From Cuneatibacter sp. NSJ-177 (GTDB lineage Bacteria > Bacillota > Clostridia > Lachnospirales > Lachnospiraceae): 64,000 bases of DNA. The notes beneath the pieces are model-generated. The model ran no database searches and had not been told where the DNA came from. It was given only the letters and a program-made list of their open reading frames with translations. Shown here one piece after another: positions 1 to 8,049 of the stretch (its first letter is position 1; each line of letters starts with the position of its first letter). The position numbers and the translations under genes are program-made. The DNA lies in assembly GCF_022867805.1 (NCBI RefSeq), contig NZ_JALIFO010000004.1, forward strand, positions 45,549 through 109,548, read 5' to 3'.

Positions 1-594
1 ACCGGCGGCCGGATAAACGCTTAACGACGTCCCGCCGATGATCAGCATGTCCGCAGAGGCAATGGCTTCCAATGATTTTTGCATCGTTTCCTCATCCAGG
101 CTTTCCTCATAGAGTACAACGTCGGGTTTGATGATCCCGCCGCAGCCGCAGCGCGGAATGCCCTGGCGCTCTTTCAGATCGGATAAGCCGTAAAACTTTC
201 CGCAGCGCATGCAGTGATTCCGGTGAACCGAACCGTGCAGCTCATAGACCGTTTTGCTCCCGGCCATCTGGTGAAGGCCGTCGATGTTCTGGGTTACGAC
301 GGCGGTAAGCTTTCCCTCGGCCTCCCACTTGGCCAAAACTTTGTGGGCCGCGTTGGGCCTGGCGTCTGGCGCAATCATTTTATCCCAGTAAAAGCGAAAA
401 AATTCTTCCGGGTTCTGCCGGAAAAACGTATGGCTCAAAATCTGCTCCGGCGGGTAATCGTAGACCTGGTGGTACAACCCGTCAACACTCCGAAAATCCG
501 GAATCCCGCTCTCGGTCGATACCCCTGCCCCGCCGAAAAAAACAATCCGTCTGCTTTCTTCTACCCACTGCCGTAAGGTCTGCTGCTGATCCAT
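1..594 (-). CDS. Sir2-family NAD-dependent protein deacylase (3' end outside window)
   Basis: Sirtuins remove acyl groups from protein lysines using NAD+. The visible 198 residues carry the Rossmann motif GGAGVSTESGIPDFR (about 21-35), the nicotinamide-pocket QNIDGLH (102-108), the catalytic His of ELHGS (H120), a structural zinc site (Cys128, 131, 149, 151) and the start of the GTSL motif (188-191). The chosen ATG at 594 follows GGGAGGC. The C-terminus, roughly 40 residues by family length, lies beyond the left edge. A sigma-70-like promoter and a terminator-like hairpin precede it, so expression may be attenuated. The family call is very safe; the substrate is unknown. Confidence 0.93.
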   Translation of the reverse strand, partial: MDQQQTLRQWVEESRRIVFFGGAGVSTESGIPDFRSVDGLYHQVYDYPPEQILSHTFFRQNPEEFFRFYWDKMIAPDARPNAAHKVLAKWEAEGKLTAVVTQNIDGLHQMAGSKTVYELHGSVHRNHCMRCGKFYGLSDLKERQGIPRCGCGGIIKPDVVLYEESLDEETMQKSLEAIASADMLIIGGTSLSVYPAAG

Positions 595-652
595 TTGCCT
601 CCCGCCTTTCTTGTTTCTGCGTTTCTTCCTAATTATATGGGATTTCCAGGGA

Positions 653-676
653 ATAAAAAGCCGGAACAAGTCCGGC
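653..676 (-). terminator. Terminator-like leader hairpin before sirtuin gene
   Basis: On the minus strand GCCGGA-CTTGT-TCCGGC forms a perfect 6-bp GC stem followed by TTTTTATT. It lies downstream of the promoter at 718-745 and upstream of the sirtuin ATG at 594. An intrinsic terminator in that position is what an attenuator would look like. The preceding CCGGACATGCCGG could compete for the same bases. Confidence 0.55.
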
Positions 677-717
677 TGAAATCCGGCATGTCCGGCCGGC
701 AATTCTTTTCCTATATA

Positions 718-745
718 ACTATAGCATATCTTTGGGAATTGTCAA
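718..745 (-). promoter_or_regulatory. Sigma-70-type promoter for sirtuin gene
   Basis: On the minus strand TTGACA (740-745) and TATAGT (718-723) are separated by 16 bases. Transcription would start near 711 and give a leader of about 115 nt containing the hairpin at 653-676. Confidence 0.65.
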
Positions 746-811
746 AGAGGGATTCCGGGACGCTGTTTTTTCTTCCGCCGCCGGTTTCGAGTTCCGGGTG
801 AAAAACAAACC

Positions 812-850
812 GGCCGGACCGGCGGTACTGTCCGTACCGCCGGTCCGGCC
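812..850 (-). terminator. Terminator of the URO-D gene
   Basis: A perfect 17-bp GC-rich stem (812-828 with 834-850) closes a 5-nt loop. On the minus strand it is followed by GGTTTGTTTTTC. It lies about 70 bases after the stop codon of the 921-1976 gene. A-rich sequence on the other side could let it work in both directions. Confidence 0.8.
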
Positions 851-920
851 AAAAAAACTGGTCCTCCGCATCATAGGGGCAAAATACCTTTTGACCCCAA
901 CATTGTGATATCAAAACTTC

Positions 921-1976
921 TCAGCTCTGCCTGCTGAAATATTCCCGCGACTTCACATATAGAATTTCCCGCAGCGGGCAGTCCTCCATCACATTCACGA
1001 TCAGGTTTTTCCCCGGCTCCAGGCGGGACAGGCAGTCGTCCGCCCAGGCAGCAGCCGCCTCCTCGTCTAAGGTGGCGTCCGCGTTCACCGTAAAGCACAT
1101 TTGATCGCCGTACTGATTATAAAGCTTCCACTTATCATTGATCGGCTGGCCGCCCCAACTGTCCATTCCAGCCTCGATCATAATCGGCACCAGAGGCTCG
1201 ATCATCCCGCAGGAATGAAACTCAAACAGCATTCCCCGTTTGTGGCAGGACTCCACCACGCGCTTGACATAGGGAAGAAGCATCTCTTCGCAAGTATCAT
1301 AGGAGAAAAACGGACTGCGCTGGGCTCCCCAGTCGTCGTGGAGGGTGATATGGTCCAGGCCGATATAATCATGGAGTTTTCCGATCAGAGCGTCGTAGAA
1401 ATCTGCCAGCCGGTCAAAGAGACGGTGCACCGCCACTTGCTCTTCTTCATCGATCATCGCCACGGCAGCGTCTTCAAAATCCAGGAAAGAGATCAAACGC
1501 TCAAAGAAACCAGTGAAAATCTGAGTGGAATTCAACTGATCCGCCCTCCAGATCCTTGCGCAGTCTCTCTTCGCCCCCTCCCAGTCCAGGGCGTCCAGAT
1601 CCGGGAAAGTAATATCATCTTCCCAATGACTGATGTCCTTCACTTTAGGGTTGCCGGGAACTACCATGGAGCCGGTTGCCGACGGCTCATAGACCCATTC
1701 TACGCCGAACCAGTCGGGGCCGCCGCCCTCTTTCACCGGGTCAAAAGGGCTGCCGTCAAATATGATTCCGCGGGCCGGGTTGTCCGGCACGATTCTCGGC
1801 AGGATCACATTGATATCCGTGCCAAGCCAGCACGGCGTCTTCCCGGTCAGGGTGCGCACGGCATTTTCCTTCGGTGTGATGGGGCTATGATAACGAACGA
1901 CCTGCTTTCCCCGCAGGCCAACGGTCATGGTCTCCTGACTGTTCAATTCTTGTTCCCTGTTAAACTTCTCTCCCAT
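921..1976 (-). CDS. URO-D-family protein, probable corrinoid methyltransferase
   Basis: The 351 residues match the uroporphyrinogen decarboxylase fold as used by MtaA/CmuA/MtvB-type methyltransferases rather than haem-pathway HemE. The signature is the zinc-type motif FEFHSCG (about 250-256), where HemE has no such site, plus the late NVMEDCP segment. Such enzymes move methyl groups between a substrate and a corrinoid protein. It stands alone with its own promoter and terminator, and no corrinoid gene adjoins it; corrinoid proteins are encoded at 18.5 and 20.2 kb. The ATG follows AAGGGAG. Substrate unknown. Confident of the family, moderately so of a methyl-transfer role. Confidence 0.82.
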   Translation of the reverse strand: MGEKFNREQELNSQETMTVGLRGKQVVRYHSPITPKENAVRTLTGKTPCWLGTDINVILPRIVPDNPARGIIFDGSPFDPVKEGGGPDWFGVEWVYEPSATGSMVVPGNPKVKDISHWEDDITFPDLDALDWEGAKRDCARIWRADQLNSTQIFTGFFERLISFLDFEDAAVAMIDEEEQVAVHRLFDRLADFYDALIGKLHDYIGLDHITLHDDWGAQRSPFFSYDTCEEMLLPYVKRVVESCHKRGMLFEFHSCGMIEPLVPIMIEAGMDSWGGQPINDKWKLYNQYGDQMCFTVNADATLDEEAAAAWADDCLSRLEPGKNLIVNVMEDCPLREILYVKSREYFSRQS

Positions 1977-2041
1977 ATGTACTCCCTTCCGTTACGATAA
2001 AACCAAACGCTATTGTTCCTCGCTTTTAGCTGTTCGAAATT

Positions 2042-2070
2042 ATCATAACATCCGGGTAAACGCGCGTCAA
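2042..2070 (-). promoter_or_regulatory. Sigma-70-type promoter for URO-D gene
   Basis: TTGACG (2065-2070) and TATGAT (2042-2047) on the minus strand are spaced by 17 bases, about 65 bases upstream of the ATG at 1976. Confidence 0.7.
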
Positions 2071-2113
2071 TGTACGGGACAGCCCATATTTTTCTAAATA
2101 AAATGGGCACTTG

Positions 2114-2818
2114 TCACATGGCAGGGCCGCCGGAGCCCATACGGCAGGCCACCGGAGCGTCGATCTCCATTCCCTGCTCCCACACACGGCAGTCCCGCGC
2201 CAGAACGATAACGCCCGCCCCCGCCGCCTCCCGGACGGCACGGGCAAATTCCGGATGCGTCCTCTCGTTGGGCTCCCAGGCCGTTACTCCCTTCATCTGG
2301 ATGACGAACAACAGATACGCCAGATATCCGGCCTCCCGCGCCTCTATCAAATGCCGGATATGTTTGACGCCCCGCTCGGTCGGCGCATCCGGAAAGCGGG
2401 CGATCCCATTTACCTCAAGGGTCACCCCCTTGACTTCCAAAAACGCTTTCTGTCCGCCTTCGCCTTCCAGGTAAAAGTCAAAACGGGAATCGCCGAATGT
2501 CTGCTCTCTGCGCAAAAGCGTGACCGGAAAACCAAGAGGGCTGCCGGAAAGCCATTCGGCGGCCGCCGCATTCGGGGCCTGGGAATCAATATTCACCCAC
2601 TGTCCCTCTTTCCGGACGGCAATCAGGGAATAGTTGGTCTTTCTCTTGCCCGGCTCGTGCCGATCTAAGACAGCGGGCGTCCCAGGAAGCAGCAGCTCTC
2701 CGAGGCGTCCGGTATTTTTTACATGGCAAAGCTCCGTCTTCCCTCCGATCTCCACCTGCGCCAGAAAACGGTTCGGCCGGGAACGGAAGATTCCGGTTGT
2801 GGTGTGGTGATAGTTCAT
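2114..2818 (-). CDS. sfsA: SfsA family DNA/RNA nuclease-like protein
   Basis: The 234 residues match SfsA (sugar fermentation stimulation protein) over its normal length. The N-terminal OB-like part reads RSRPNRFLAQVEIGG and HVKNTGRLGELLLPG. The C-terminal nuclease-like part has LEVKGVTLE and FPDAPTERGVKHI, where the Glu/Lys of EVKG fit a PD-(D/E)XK-type site. The start at 2818 is preceded by GGGAGGAAC; an upstream in-frame extension lacks family similarity. Its cellular role is unsettled even in well-studied bacteria. It is divergent from the TIM-barrel gene at 2982. Confidence 0.92.
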   Translation of the reverse strand: MNYHHTTTGIFRSRPNRFLAQVEIGGKTELCHVKNTGRLGELLLPGTPAVLDRHEPGKRKTNYSLIAVRKEGQWVNIDSQAPNAAAAEWLSGSPLGFPVTLLRREQTFGDSRFDFYLEGEGGQKAFLEVKGVTLEVNGIARFPDAPTERGVKHIRHLIEAREAGYLAYLLFVIQMKGVTAWEPNERTHPEFARAVREAAGAGVIVLARDCRVWEQGMEIDAPVACRMGSGGPAM

Positions 2819-2860
2819 AGTTCCTCCCATATACGATCCTGCAATCTGGTTCCTTTTTTT

Positions 2861-2869
2861 ATTATAGCA
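2861..2869 (-). promoter_or_regulatory. Extended -10 promoter for sfsA
   Basis: The minus strand reads TGCTATAAT, an extended -10 element, about 43 bases before the sfsA ATG. No convincing -35 is seen. Confidence 0.55.
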
Positions 2870-2918
2870 GACTCGCCGTAGAAACACAGCCGTTTTTTCG
2901 AAACACCCTTTCTGCAAG

Positions 2919-2947
2919 TTGACAAGCCCTGCAATTTCCGATACGAT
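2919..2947 (+). promoter_or_regulatory. Sigma-70-type promoter for TIM-barrel gene
   Basis: TTGACA (2919-2924), a 17-base spacer and TACGAT (2942-2947) lie directly upstream of the ribosome site AAAAGGAG and the ATG at 2982. Confidence 0.7.
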
Positions 2948-2981
2948 TACGATAATTGGAACAAGAAAAGGAGATTTCGAT

Positions 2982-3782
2982 ATGAAAACAAGCGTTGTGA
3001 TCAGCGATGGGACCTTTCCCTGTGACACCGCCCCACTTCAAGGCCCGCTCGAAGTGGCGGCACGCGAGGCCGCGGCACTGGGCTTTGACGCCCTCCAACT
3101 GACCGTAAACCGGCCGGAGGAACTGAATCCGGCCTCCATCAAAGCGGAAATCGAGCGGTACGGACTTTCCATCTCCGGCTTTGCCACCGGGAGAGGATAT
3201 TCCGTGGACGGCCTCTCCCTCAGCTCCGAAAGAGAAGAAATCCGAAAAGAGGCCGTCGAACGGATGAAACGGCACATGGATACAGCCGCCCTTTTGGATC
3301 ATGCTCAGGTGGTGATCGGCTCCATCCGGGGAGTGGTCTCCGAGTGCAGCAGCCCGGAGCGATTTGAGGAGAATCTCTCCCTCAGCTTGCAGGAACTCCT
3401 CTCCTACGCCACAGAGCGCCAGGTTCCCCTTACCCTGGAAGTGATTCACCAGCCGGAAAAGTTTTATTTTAAGAAGACGGCCGATACCGCCGCCTTTATC
3501 CGTGGATTCGGCTCCCCGTATCTTCATCTCCATCTGGACACCATGCAGTTATTGTGTGAGGAAAACCCTTTTCAGGCCGTCCGGGAAGGCCGGGATGTCC
3601 TGAGCCAGATTGATATTTCCGACGCGGGCCGTCATTGCCCGGACGGAAAACATTTTGATTATCCTGGGCTGGTCCGGACGTTAAAGGAGATTTCCTACGA
3701 CGGACTCCTGGTCTTTGAATATCAGCCGGAAGAAGGCGCGGCTGAGCGGGGGCTGAAGTACATCACGGGGCTGCTGGGCTGA
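2982..3782 (+). CDS. Sugar phosphate isomerase/epimerase-like TIM barrel protein
   Basis: The 266 residues fit the xylose isomerase-like AP-endonuclease 2 superfamily. Candidate metal ligands lie at the usual strand ends: Glu of LTLEVIHQ, Asp of LHLDTMQL, the DISDAGRH segment and Glu of LVFEYQPE. Members isomerise or epimerise sugars, inositols or hydroxypyruvate, and some are dehydratases. The substrate cannot be read from sequence. ATG 2982 follows AAAAGGAG; an ATG at 2919 inside the promoter is rejected. It is monocistronic and convergent with a membrane-protein gene. Confidence 0.85.
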   Translation: MKTSVVISDGTFPCDTAPLQGPLEVAAREAAALGFDALQLTVNRPEELNPASIKAEIERYGLSISGFATGRGYSVDGLSLSSEREEIRKEAVERMKRHMDTAALLDHAQVVIGSIRGVVSECSSPERFEENLSLSLQELLSYATERQVPLTLEVIHQPEKFYFKKTADTAAFIRGFGSPYLHLHLDTMQLLCEENPFQAVREGRDVLSQIDISDAGRHCPDGKHFDYPGLVRTLKEISYDGLLVFEYQPEEGAAERGLKYITGLLG

Positions 3783-3803
3783 TTGCGGACGAAGGCCAGT
3801 CCT

Positions 3804-4490
3804 CTACTCCTTTTTTTCACTCCCCGCAGCCCCTCTCGCTCCGCGCCGGAAAAACATGGCTGCGCCGATCCCCAAAAAGATTACGCTGCATCCCATTCCC
3901 AGCAAAGCGCTGCTGTCAGACGCCGCCCTCCCCTCCCCTTTCCAGGTCAGCAGGGCGCACTGGACCGCCACAATAGACACGCAGGCGTCCACAAAGCCGA
4001 TCCATTTCAGAGCAGACAGCAGCGGCTGGTTTTGTTTTCCCGCCGTTCGAATTCCATAGACCGCCATTCCGATCTTGAAAAAGGCGGCCGCAGCCACCCC
4101 GTAGAGAAGATAAAAAGGGTACGTCACGGTTTTATGATAAACATACATGCAGAGGCACACGCCAAAATAGGAAATTCCAATCAAAGCAATCCATACGCCG
4201 ACCTGCCGGCAGCCTCTCATCTGAAACGCTCCCCTTCTCCTCGGATTTTTCATCTTCTGCGCATCACGAAGCATCCGGAAAACTTGTCTCCTGGAAGCGC
4301 AGAGCAACAGATAGTAGACCGCAGTGGCTAAGAACCAGGCCGATCCCGCCACAATTCCCAGGATCAGATTCCAGACTCCGATCGCGGCATGGACGGCGAG
4401 CGGGAAGCAGGACGCGAACGGCTTCCTGCTATTCCGCCGCGGCGGAAAGCAAACGGTTGGCCTTTTCACAGACATCGTAGATCTCGTCAT
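3804..4490 (-). CDS. Membrane protein of unknown function
   Basis: I do not recognise this protein. Up to 228 residues, it has about five hydrophobic segments (around 37-63, 97-117, 125-145, 160-182, 192-215) and a short charged Arg/Lys tail. Its 5' end overlaps the upstream gene by about 60 bases. No good ribosome site is visible at the ATG, so the true start may be lower and translationally coupled to the upstream gene. The pair probably forms one unit with the preceding membrane protein, near the two-component genes at 5.2-6.9 kb. Function unknown. Confidence 0.6.
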   Translation of the reverse strand: MTRSTMSVKRPTVCFPPRRNSRKPFASCFPLAVHAAIGVWNLILGIVAGSAWFLATAVYYLLLCASRRQVFRMLRDAQKMKNPRRRGAFQMRGCRQVGVWIALIGISYFGVCLCMYVYHKTVTYPFYLLYGVAAAAFFKIGMAVYGIRTAGKQNQPLLSALKWIGFVDACVSIVAVQCALLTWKGEGRAASDSSALLGMGCSVIFLGIGAAMFFRRGARGAAGSEKKE

Positions 4491-4974
4491 ATTTTCTTTC
4501 GATTAAAGGAGCGGTCTCCCGGCATTTTTTGTCATAAGAATTCCGGTAGCAAAAGTAGGGTAAGATCCAACCGGCAAATCCTGGAATTGCCAGGAGAACC
4601 ATAAGAGGGAAAAGCCCTCCCAGGTAGGCAAAGGTCGCTCCGGCAAGAAATGCTGTCCCCAAAAGCCCAATGGTGAATGCCAGGATCGCGGCCCCGGACG
4701 TCTCAGCCCTGGTTAAGCGGACAATTTCATCCGCGCAGGCGTCAAACTGACGCTGGAGCCTGGTCAGCTCCGCCTTATTCCGGATCTTCCTGTCTCGTTT
4801 GAATCGGATCGAGATAGTTTTCGCTCCGGCAGAGGTAAGGGCCGTGTCTTCCGGGATCCAGCCGAAATTGGGGTAACCGTCCAAATAGACCGAACTCATC
4901 TCTCTGCTGCATACCTGATCTTTATATTCATATCCGATAAATCCCATCTCGTTTTTTCTTTCCGGATTTGTCAT
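4429..4974 (-). CDS. Membrane protein with N-terminal coiled region, unknown function
   Basis: The 181-residue protein is not recognised. A polar N-terminal part rich in Arg/Lys (about 50-90) reads like a coiled coil. Two hydrophobic helices follow (about 92-115 and 117-140), then a charged helical tail ending RLLSAAAE. The start ATG at 4974 follows a purine-rich GAGGGGGG and overlaps the stop of a tiny upstream reading frame as ATGA. It overlaps the downstream membrane-protein gene, so the two are probably co-translated. A role linked to the neighbouring sensor kinase is possible but not shown. Confidence 0.65.
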   Translation of the reverse strand: MTNPERKNEMGFIGYEYKDQVCSREMSSVYLDGYPNFGWIPEDTALTSAGAKTISIRFKRDRKIRNKAELTRLQRQFDACADEIVRLTRAETSGAAILAFTIGLLGTAFLAGATFAYLGGLFPLMVLLAIPGFAGWILPYFCYRNSYDKKCRETAPLIERKYDEIYDVCEKANRLLSAAAE

Positions 4975-5069
4975 GCCTGAGTCCCCCCTCTTTGTCCTTC
5001 TCTCCGGAATATTCTTTTTCCTGTAAATACTGTCTTTTGGCAGCAAACGCTTCCTTCGTGATTCTCCAT
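4971..5069 (-). CDS. Possible 32-residue small protein or leader peptide
   Basis: A short frame starts with ATG at 5069, preceded by the strong site AGGAGG at good spacing. It encodes 32 basic residues beginning MENHEGSVCCQK and ends in TGA overlapping the next ATG as ATGA. The arrangement is typical of translational coupling. It could be a real small protein, a leader that sets translation of the next gene, or chance. No homology is recognised. Confidence 0.35.
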   Translation of the reverse strand: MENHEGSVCCQKTVFTGKRIFRREGQRGGTQA

Positions 5070-5172
5070 CTGTTTTCCTCCTGATCTTTTTGGTTTCCCC
5101 GGCTTAGCGCCGTCATGAAAGCATTTTAGATCAAAAGTGTTTACGCCTTACTTCTCTTTTGTTTCTGAAATG

Positions 5173-6264
5173 TTAAATTCCATTTCCATGCCCTTCCGGA
5201 TGAACGGGTAGTCTTACGGTGAACGCACTCCCCTTTCCCAGCCTGCTGCTCACGGTCAAGGTACCGTTCAGCTGGTCTACCACGCGGTACGCCAGGGCTA
5301 GGCCCAGGCCATTTCCGGCCTGGGCGTGGGAGGTATCCCCCTGATAAAACTTTTCAAAAATATGCTTCATGGTCTCCTCGCCCATGCCGCAGCCGCTGTC
5401 GGACACGGTAACCGTGACGGTATCCGCATCCGATGTCTGACGAAGCGTCACGCTTCCTCCCGGCTCCGTGAATTTCAGCGCATTGGATAAGAGGTTGTTC
5501 CACACCAGCTCCAGCATATCCGGATCAGAAAAAATCAAAGCTCTGTCCTCGATCTCCGCTTCCAACCGGATGTTTTTCTCCTCCCACAGGGTTTCCAGAT
5601 GCAGGGCGCAGTCGGAGAGCTGGCGGCAGAGGTCAAAGGGTTCTGGTTTCGGTAAGATCTGGCGGCTCTCTAGTTTGTTCAATTTCAAAATATTAGTCAC
5701 GAGAGCCGACAGGCGGTCGGTGGAAGAGAGTATACTGTCGATATATTCGGCCCGTTTATCTGGATGCAGGTCCGGATCCTTCAAAAGCTCCGTATAGTTT
5801 CGAATTACGGAGAGGGGCGTTTTAATTTCGTGGGAGACATTGGCGATAAAATCATTTTTCATGGTTTCAATGGACCCCAGCTCCGCCACCATCTTGTTAA
5901 AGTCCTGAAAAATCGCGCTGATATAGTCCAGACGGACCGTCTTCTGCACCGGCTCCAGATAGACGGAAAAATCACCGGAAGCCACCCGCTCTGTGGCTTT
6001 GCTGAGCTGCCGCATCGGCCGGTCAAACACCTGATGTTTCTGGTAGGCTGTCATAGCACAGAAGGCGAACGTGATCAAAATCCAATATAATAAGTACCAA
6101 AGACCGTAATGTTTTAGAGACCCGGTAAAATTTTCCCATCCCCCGTACAAAATCCCCGGCAGGGAGGCCAAACCGCCAAAAGCAAACAGTACGCCGATAT
6201 ATTCCGCCCAGGAAAAATATCGGATCTTAACACGGCCGTCCCATGGATTCTCTTCTCTCCTCAT
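5173..6264 (-). CDS. Sensor histidine kinase (HAMP, HisKA, HATPase)
   Basis: The 363-residue membrane kinase has two transmembrane helices (about 20-42 and 54-74) around a very short extracellular loop, then a HAMP-like linker. Its HisKA box is FIANVSHEIKTPLSVI, with phospho-acceptor His145. The ATPase domain has the N box WNNLLSNALKF, G1 DSGCGMG and G2 GNGLGLAL. The short loop suggests intramembrane sensing or sensing through a partner. The start overlaps the response-regulator gene by ATGA, so the two are co-translated. The target is unknown; the small membrane proteins downstream are candidates by position only. Confidence 0.93.
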   Translation of the reverse strand: MRREENPWDGRVKIRYFSWAEYIGVLFAFGGLASLPGILYGGWENFTGSLKHYGLWYLLYWILITFAFCAMTAYQKHQVFDRPMRQLSKATERVASGDFSVYLEPVQKTVRLDYISAIFQDFNKMVAELGSIETMKNDFIANVSHEIKTPLSVIRNYTELLKDPDLHPDKRAEYIDSILSSTDRLSALVTNILKLNKLESRQILPKPEPFDLCRQLSDCALHLETLWEEKNIRLEAEIEDRALIFSDPDMLELVWNNLLSNALKFTEPGGSVTLRQTSDADTVTVTVSDSGCGMGEETMKHIFEKFYQGDTSHAQAGNGLGLALAYRVVDQLNGTLTVSSRLGKGSAFTVRLPVHPEGHGNGI

Positions 6265-6932
6265 ACCAACACCGCCTTGTATCCCAGCCCATGGATGGTT
6301 ACGATCTTAAATCCGTCGCAGGCGGAAAATTTATCCCGTAGCTTTGTGATATAAACATCCACGGCTCTCAGGCTCGTATCGCTGTCCATTCCCCAGAATT
6401 CATCCATCAACTGACTGCGGGAAAAGGATTTCCCCGGATAAGAAAGCAGCTTATACAGGATGTTGAATTCACGGACGGTTACGGAAACTTCCCTGCCGTC
6501 CACAGACGCGGCCATCCCGTCCGCATCCAAAACCAGGTTTCCCACCGTCAGCTTCTTTTCTTCCATAATATGCGCCCGGCGCAGCAGCGCCGAGATCCGC
6601 AGCGCCAGTTCTTCCAGATCTACCGGTTTTACCATATAATCATCGATCCCGGCCCGGAAGCCTTTCTGCTTCGAGACAATATCATCCCTGGCGGTCATAA
6701 ACAAGATGGGGATGGTTTGGTTCAGATTCCGAACGGTCCGGGCAAACTCGTAACCGTCCACTTCCGGCATCATGATATCGGAGATAATCAGATCAAACAG
6801 ATAACGGTACATCAGATCATAGGCTTCCCGTGGGTTCAGGCAGCCCTTCGCGGTATAGCCGTTTTGATTTAAAAAGGTACAGACGCTTTGATTCAGCTTC
6901 GTGTCGTCCTCCACAACAAGGATATTTACCAT
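6261..6932 (-). CDS. OmpR/PhoB-family response regulator
   Basis: The 223 residues comprise a receiver domain and a winged-helix DNA-binding domain. The receiver has acidic VEDD near residue 8, phospho-acceptor Asp52 in LIISDIMMPEVDG, Thr in FMTARDD and Lys in MVKPVDL. The C-terminal domain reads LRAVDVYITKLRDKF and IHGLGYKAVL. The ATG at 6932 is preceded by GGAGAA; a longer frame upstream has no family similarity. It overlaps the kinase by four bases. An extended -10 at 7073-7081 probably drives the pair, and self-regulation is likely but not shown. Confidence 0.94.
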   Translation of the reverse strand: MVNILVVEDDTKLNQSVCTFLNQNGYTAKGCLNPREAYDLMYRYLFDLIISDIMMPEVDGYEFARTVRNLNQTIPILFMTARDDIVSKQKGFRAGIDDYMVKPVDLEELALRISALLRRAHIMEEKKLTVGNLVLDADGMAASVDGREVSVTVREFNILYKLLSYPGKSFSRSQLMDEFWGMDSDTSLRAVDVYITKLRDKFSACDGFKIVTIHGLGYKAVLV

Positions 6933-7255
6933 AATCGTTCTCCTATTCTTCATTCCCGCGCACTTCACTCTCCGATTGCAGGATCCCGCATCGCATCGCC
7001 TGATATCCATCCGCTTTGGATAGCCAGTTTTCGTCTCCCTGCGCGCTGGGAAAGCTGCGTTTGTTCATTTTTATTATATCACAGAAATGTTTGAATTTTG
7101 TTTACGGGGATTGCAAACAGAAATTTTCGGCTGCCGCCAAGAACCATTCGGATCCGTACTGCTGGGCGGAGGCCGTCACGTTTCCCCTTGCTTTTTCCCC
7201 TCTGCACGCCCTATAATAAAAAGCGTGGACCCCTGTGAAGAGAAAGGAACCATTT
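6933..7255. other. Divergent promoter region between two response-regulator genes
   Basis: There is no gene here. The minus strand has the extended -10 TGATATAAT (7073-7081) for the 6932 gene. The plus strand has TTGCTT (7188-7193), 18 bases, TATAAT (7212-7217) for the 7256 gene. I see no clear shared operator. Confidence 0.6.
7188..7217 (+). promoter_or_regulatory. Promoter for response regulator at 7256
   Basis: TTGCTT, an 18-base spacer and a perfect TATAAT lie about 40 bases upstream of the ATG. Confidence 0.6.
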
Positions 7256-7927
7256 ATGAAAACAATCGCCATCGTGGATGATGACCTCCCTATCGGAAAT
7301 TTGCTGGAAACCTTGCTGCGCCAGGAAGGCTACCGCATCCTTCGCGCCTATTCAGGGACCGAGGCGCTGATGCTTTTGGAACGGGAACAGCCCGACCTGA
7401 TCCTGCTGGACCTGATGCTGCCCGGCCTGTCCGGGGAAGAAGTCCTGCCAAAGATTTCGGGAATCCCGGTCATCGTGGTCAGTGCAAAAGTCGGGATCGA
7501 CGACAAAGTAAACCTCCTCCTGGGAGGAGCCGCGGACTATGTGACGAAACCCTTTGACACAAAAGAACTCTTGGCGCGGATCACCGTGCAATTCAGAAAG
7601 GACAGCCGCGCCGGGCAAAGCGCTGTCCTTACCTTCGGGGACCTCCGTCTGGATGCGGCTTCTCACACGCTTTTCGCGGACGGCTCCCCGGTCCGGCTGA
7701 CCGCCACGGAATTCTCCATTTTAAAACGGCTGATGCAAAACGCTTCCCAGGTGGTGACGAAATCCCAGCTCTTGGATCTGATCAGCCTGGACACGCCGGA
7801 CTGCACCGAAAGTTCTCTAAAGGTCCACGTCAGCAACCTGCGGCGGAAATTGCGGGAAGCAGCAGGAAGCGACTTCATCGAAGCGGTTTGGGGAATTGGG
7901 TTTAAAATGAAAGAACCGGAAAAATAG
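7256..7927 (+). CDS. OmpR-family response regulator of an antibiotic-sensing-type cassette
   Basis: The 223-residue regulator has receiver residues VDDD (8-10), Asp52 in LILLDLMLPGLSG, Ser of VVSAKVG and Lys of YVTKPFD. Its winged-helix domain reads SLKVHVSNLRRKL and VWGIGFKM. ATG 7256 follows AGAAAGGAA. The gene order regulator, ABC ATPase, permease, kinase is typical of Firmicute modules that sense and expel or resist cell-wall-active peptides. The kinase gene comes last (9841), unlike most modules where it follows the regulator directly. The stop codon lies inside a 15-bp tandem repeat. Confidence 0.93.
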   Translation: MKTIAIVDDDLPIGNLLETLLRQEGYRILRAYSGTEALMLLEREQPDLILLDLMLPGLSGEEVLPKISGIPVIVVSAKVGIDDKVNLLLGGAADYVTKPFDTKELLARITVQFRKDSRAGQSAVLTFGDLRLDAASHTLFADGSPVRLTATEFSILKRLMQNASQVVTKSQLLDLISLDTPDCTESSLKVHVSNLRRKLREAAGSDFIEAVWGIGFKMKEPEK

Positions 7928-7947
7928 TCTGTGGAAAAATAGTCTGT
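7918..7947. repeat. 15-bp tandem duplication spanning a stop codon
   Basis: The unit GGAAAAATAGTCTGT occurs twice head to tail, with a third partial GGA. The first copy contains the TAG stop of the response-regulator gene (7925-7927). It looks like a recent slippage duplication with no effect on the protein. Confidence 0.8.
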
Positions 7948-7983
7948 GGACAACTTCTCCGGCCTTTACCAAATCTTATCTAT

Positions 7984-8002
7984 TTTCTTTACCGCTTTCT
8001 TT
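7984..8002 (+). promoter_or_regulatory. Direct repeat in front of the ABC genes, possible regulator site
   Basis: TTTCTTT occurs at 7984-7990 and 7996-8002, 12 bases apart, upstream of the ATPase gene. OmpR-type regulators bind paired direct repeats about one helical turn apart. This is suggestive only, because the stretch is pyrimidine-rich. Confidence 0.3.
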
Positions 8003-8049
8003 CCCCTTTTATGAGATACTGGCCTCAGAAAAAATAAGGGAGGCACAAA

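Larger units (their letters stand above)
595..920. other. Gene-free interval between sirtuin and URO-D gene
   Basis: No supported gene lies here. It holds the strong terminator of the right-hand gene, a leftward promoter and a leader hairpin in front of the sirtuin gene. Each is listed separately. Confidence 0.7.

Noticed and set aside
1101..2000. A 299-codon open frame on the plus strand
   Set aside because: It lies wholly opposite the URO-D gene, has no recognisable similarity, and the minus frame has clear family motifs.
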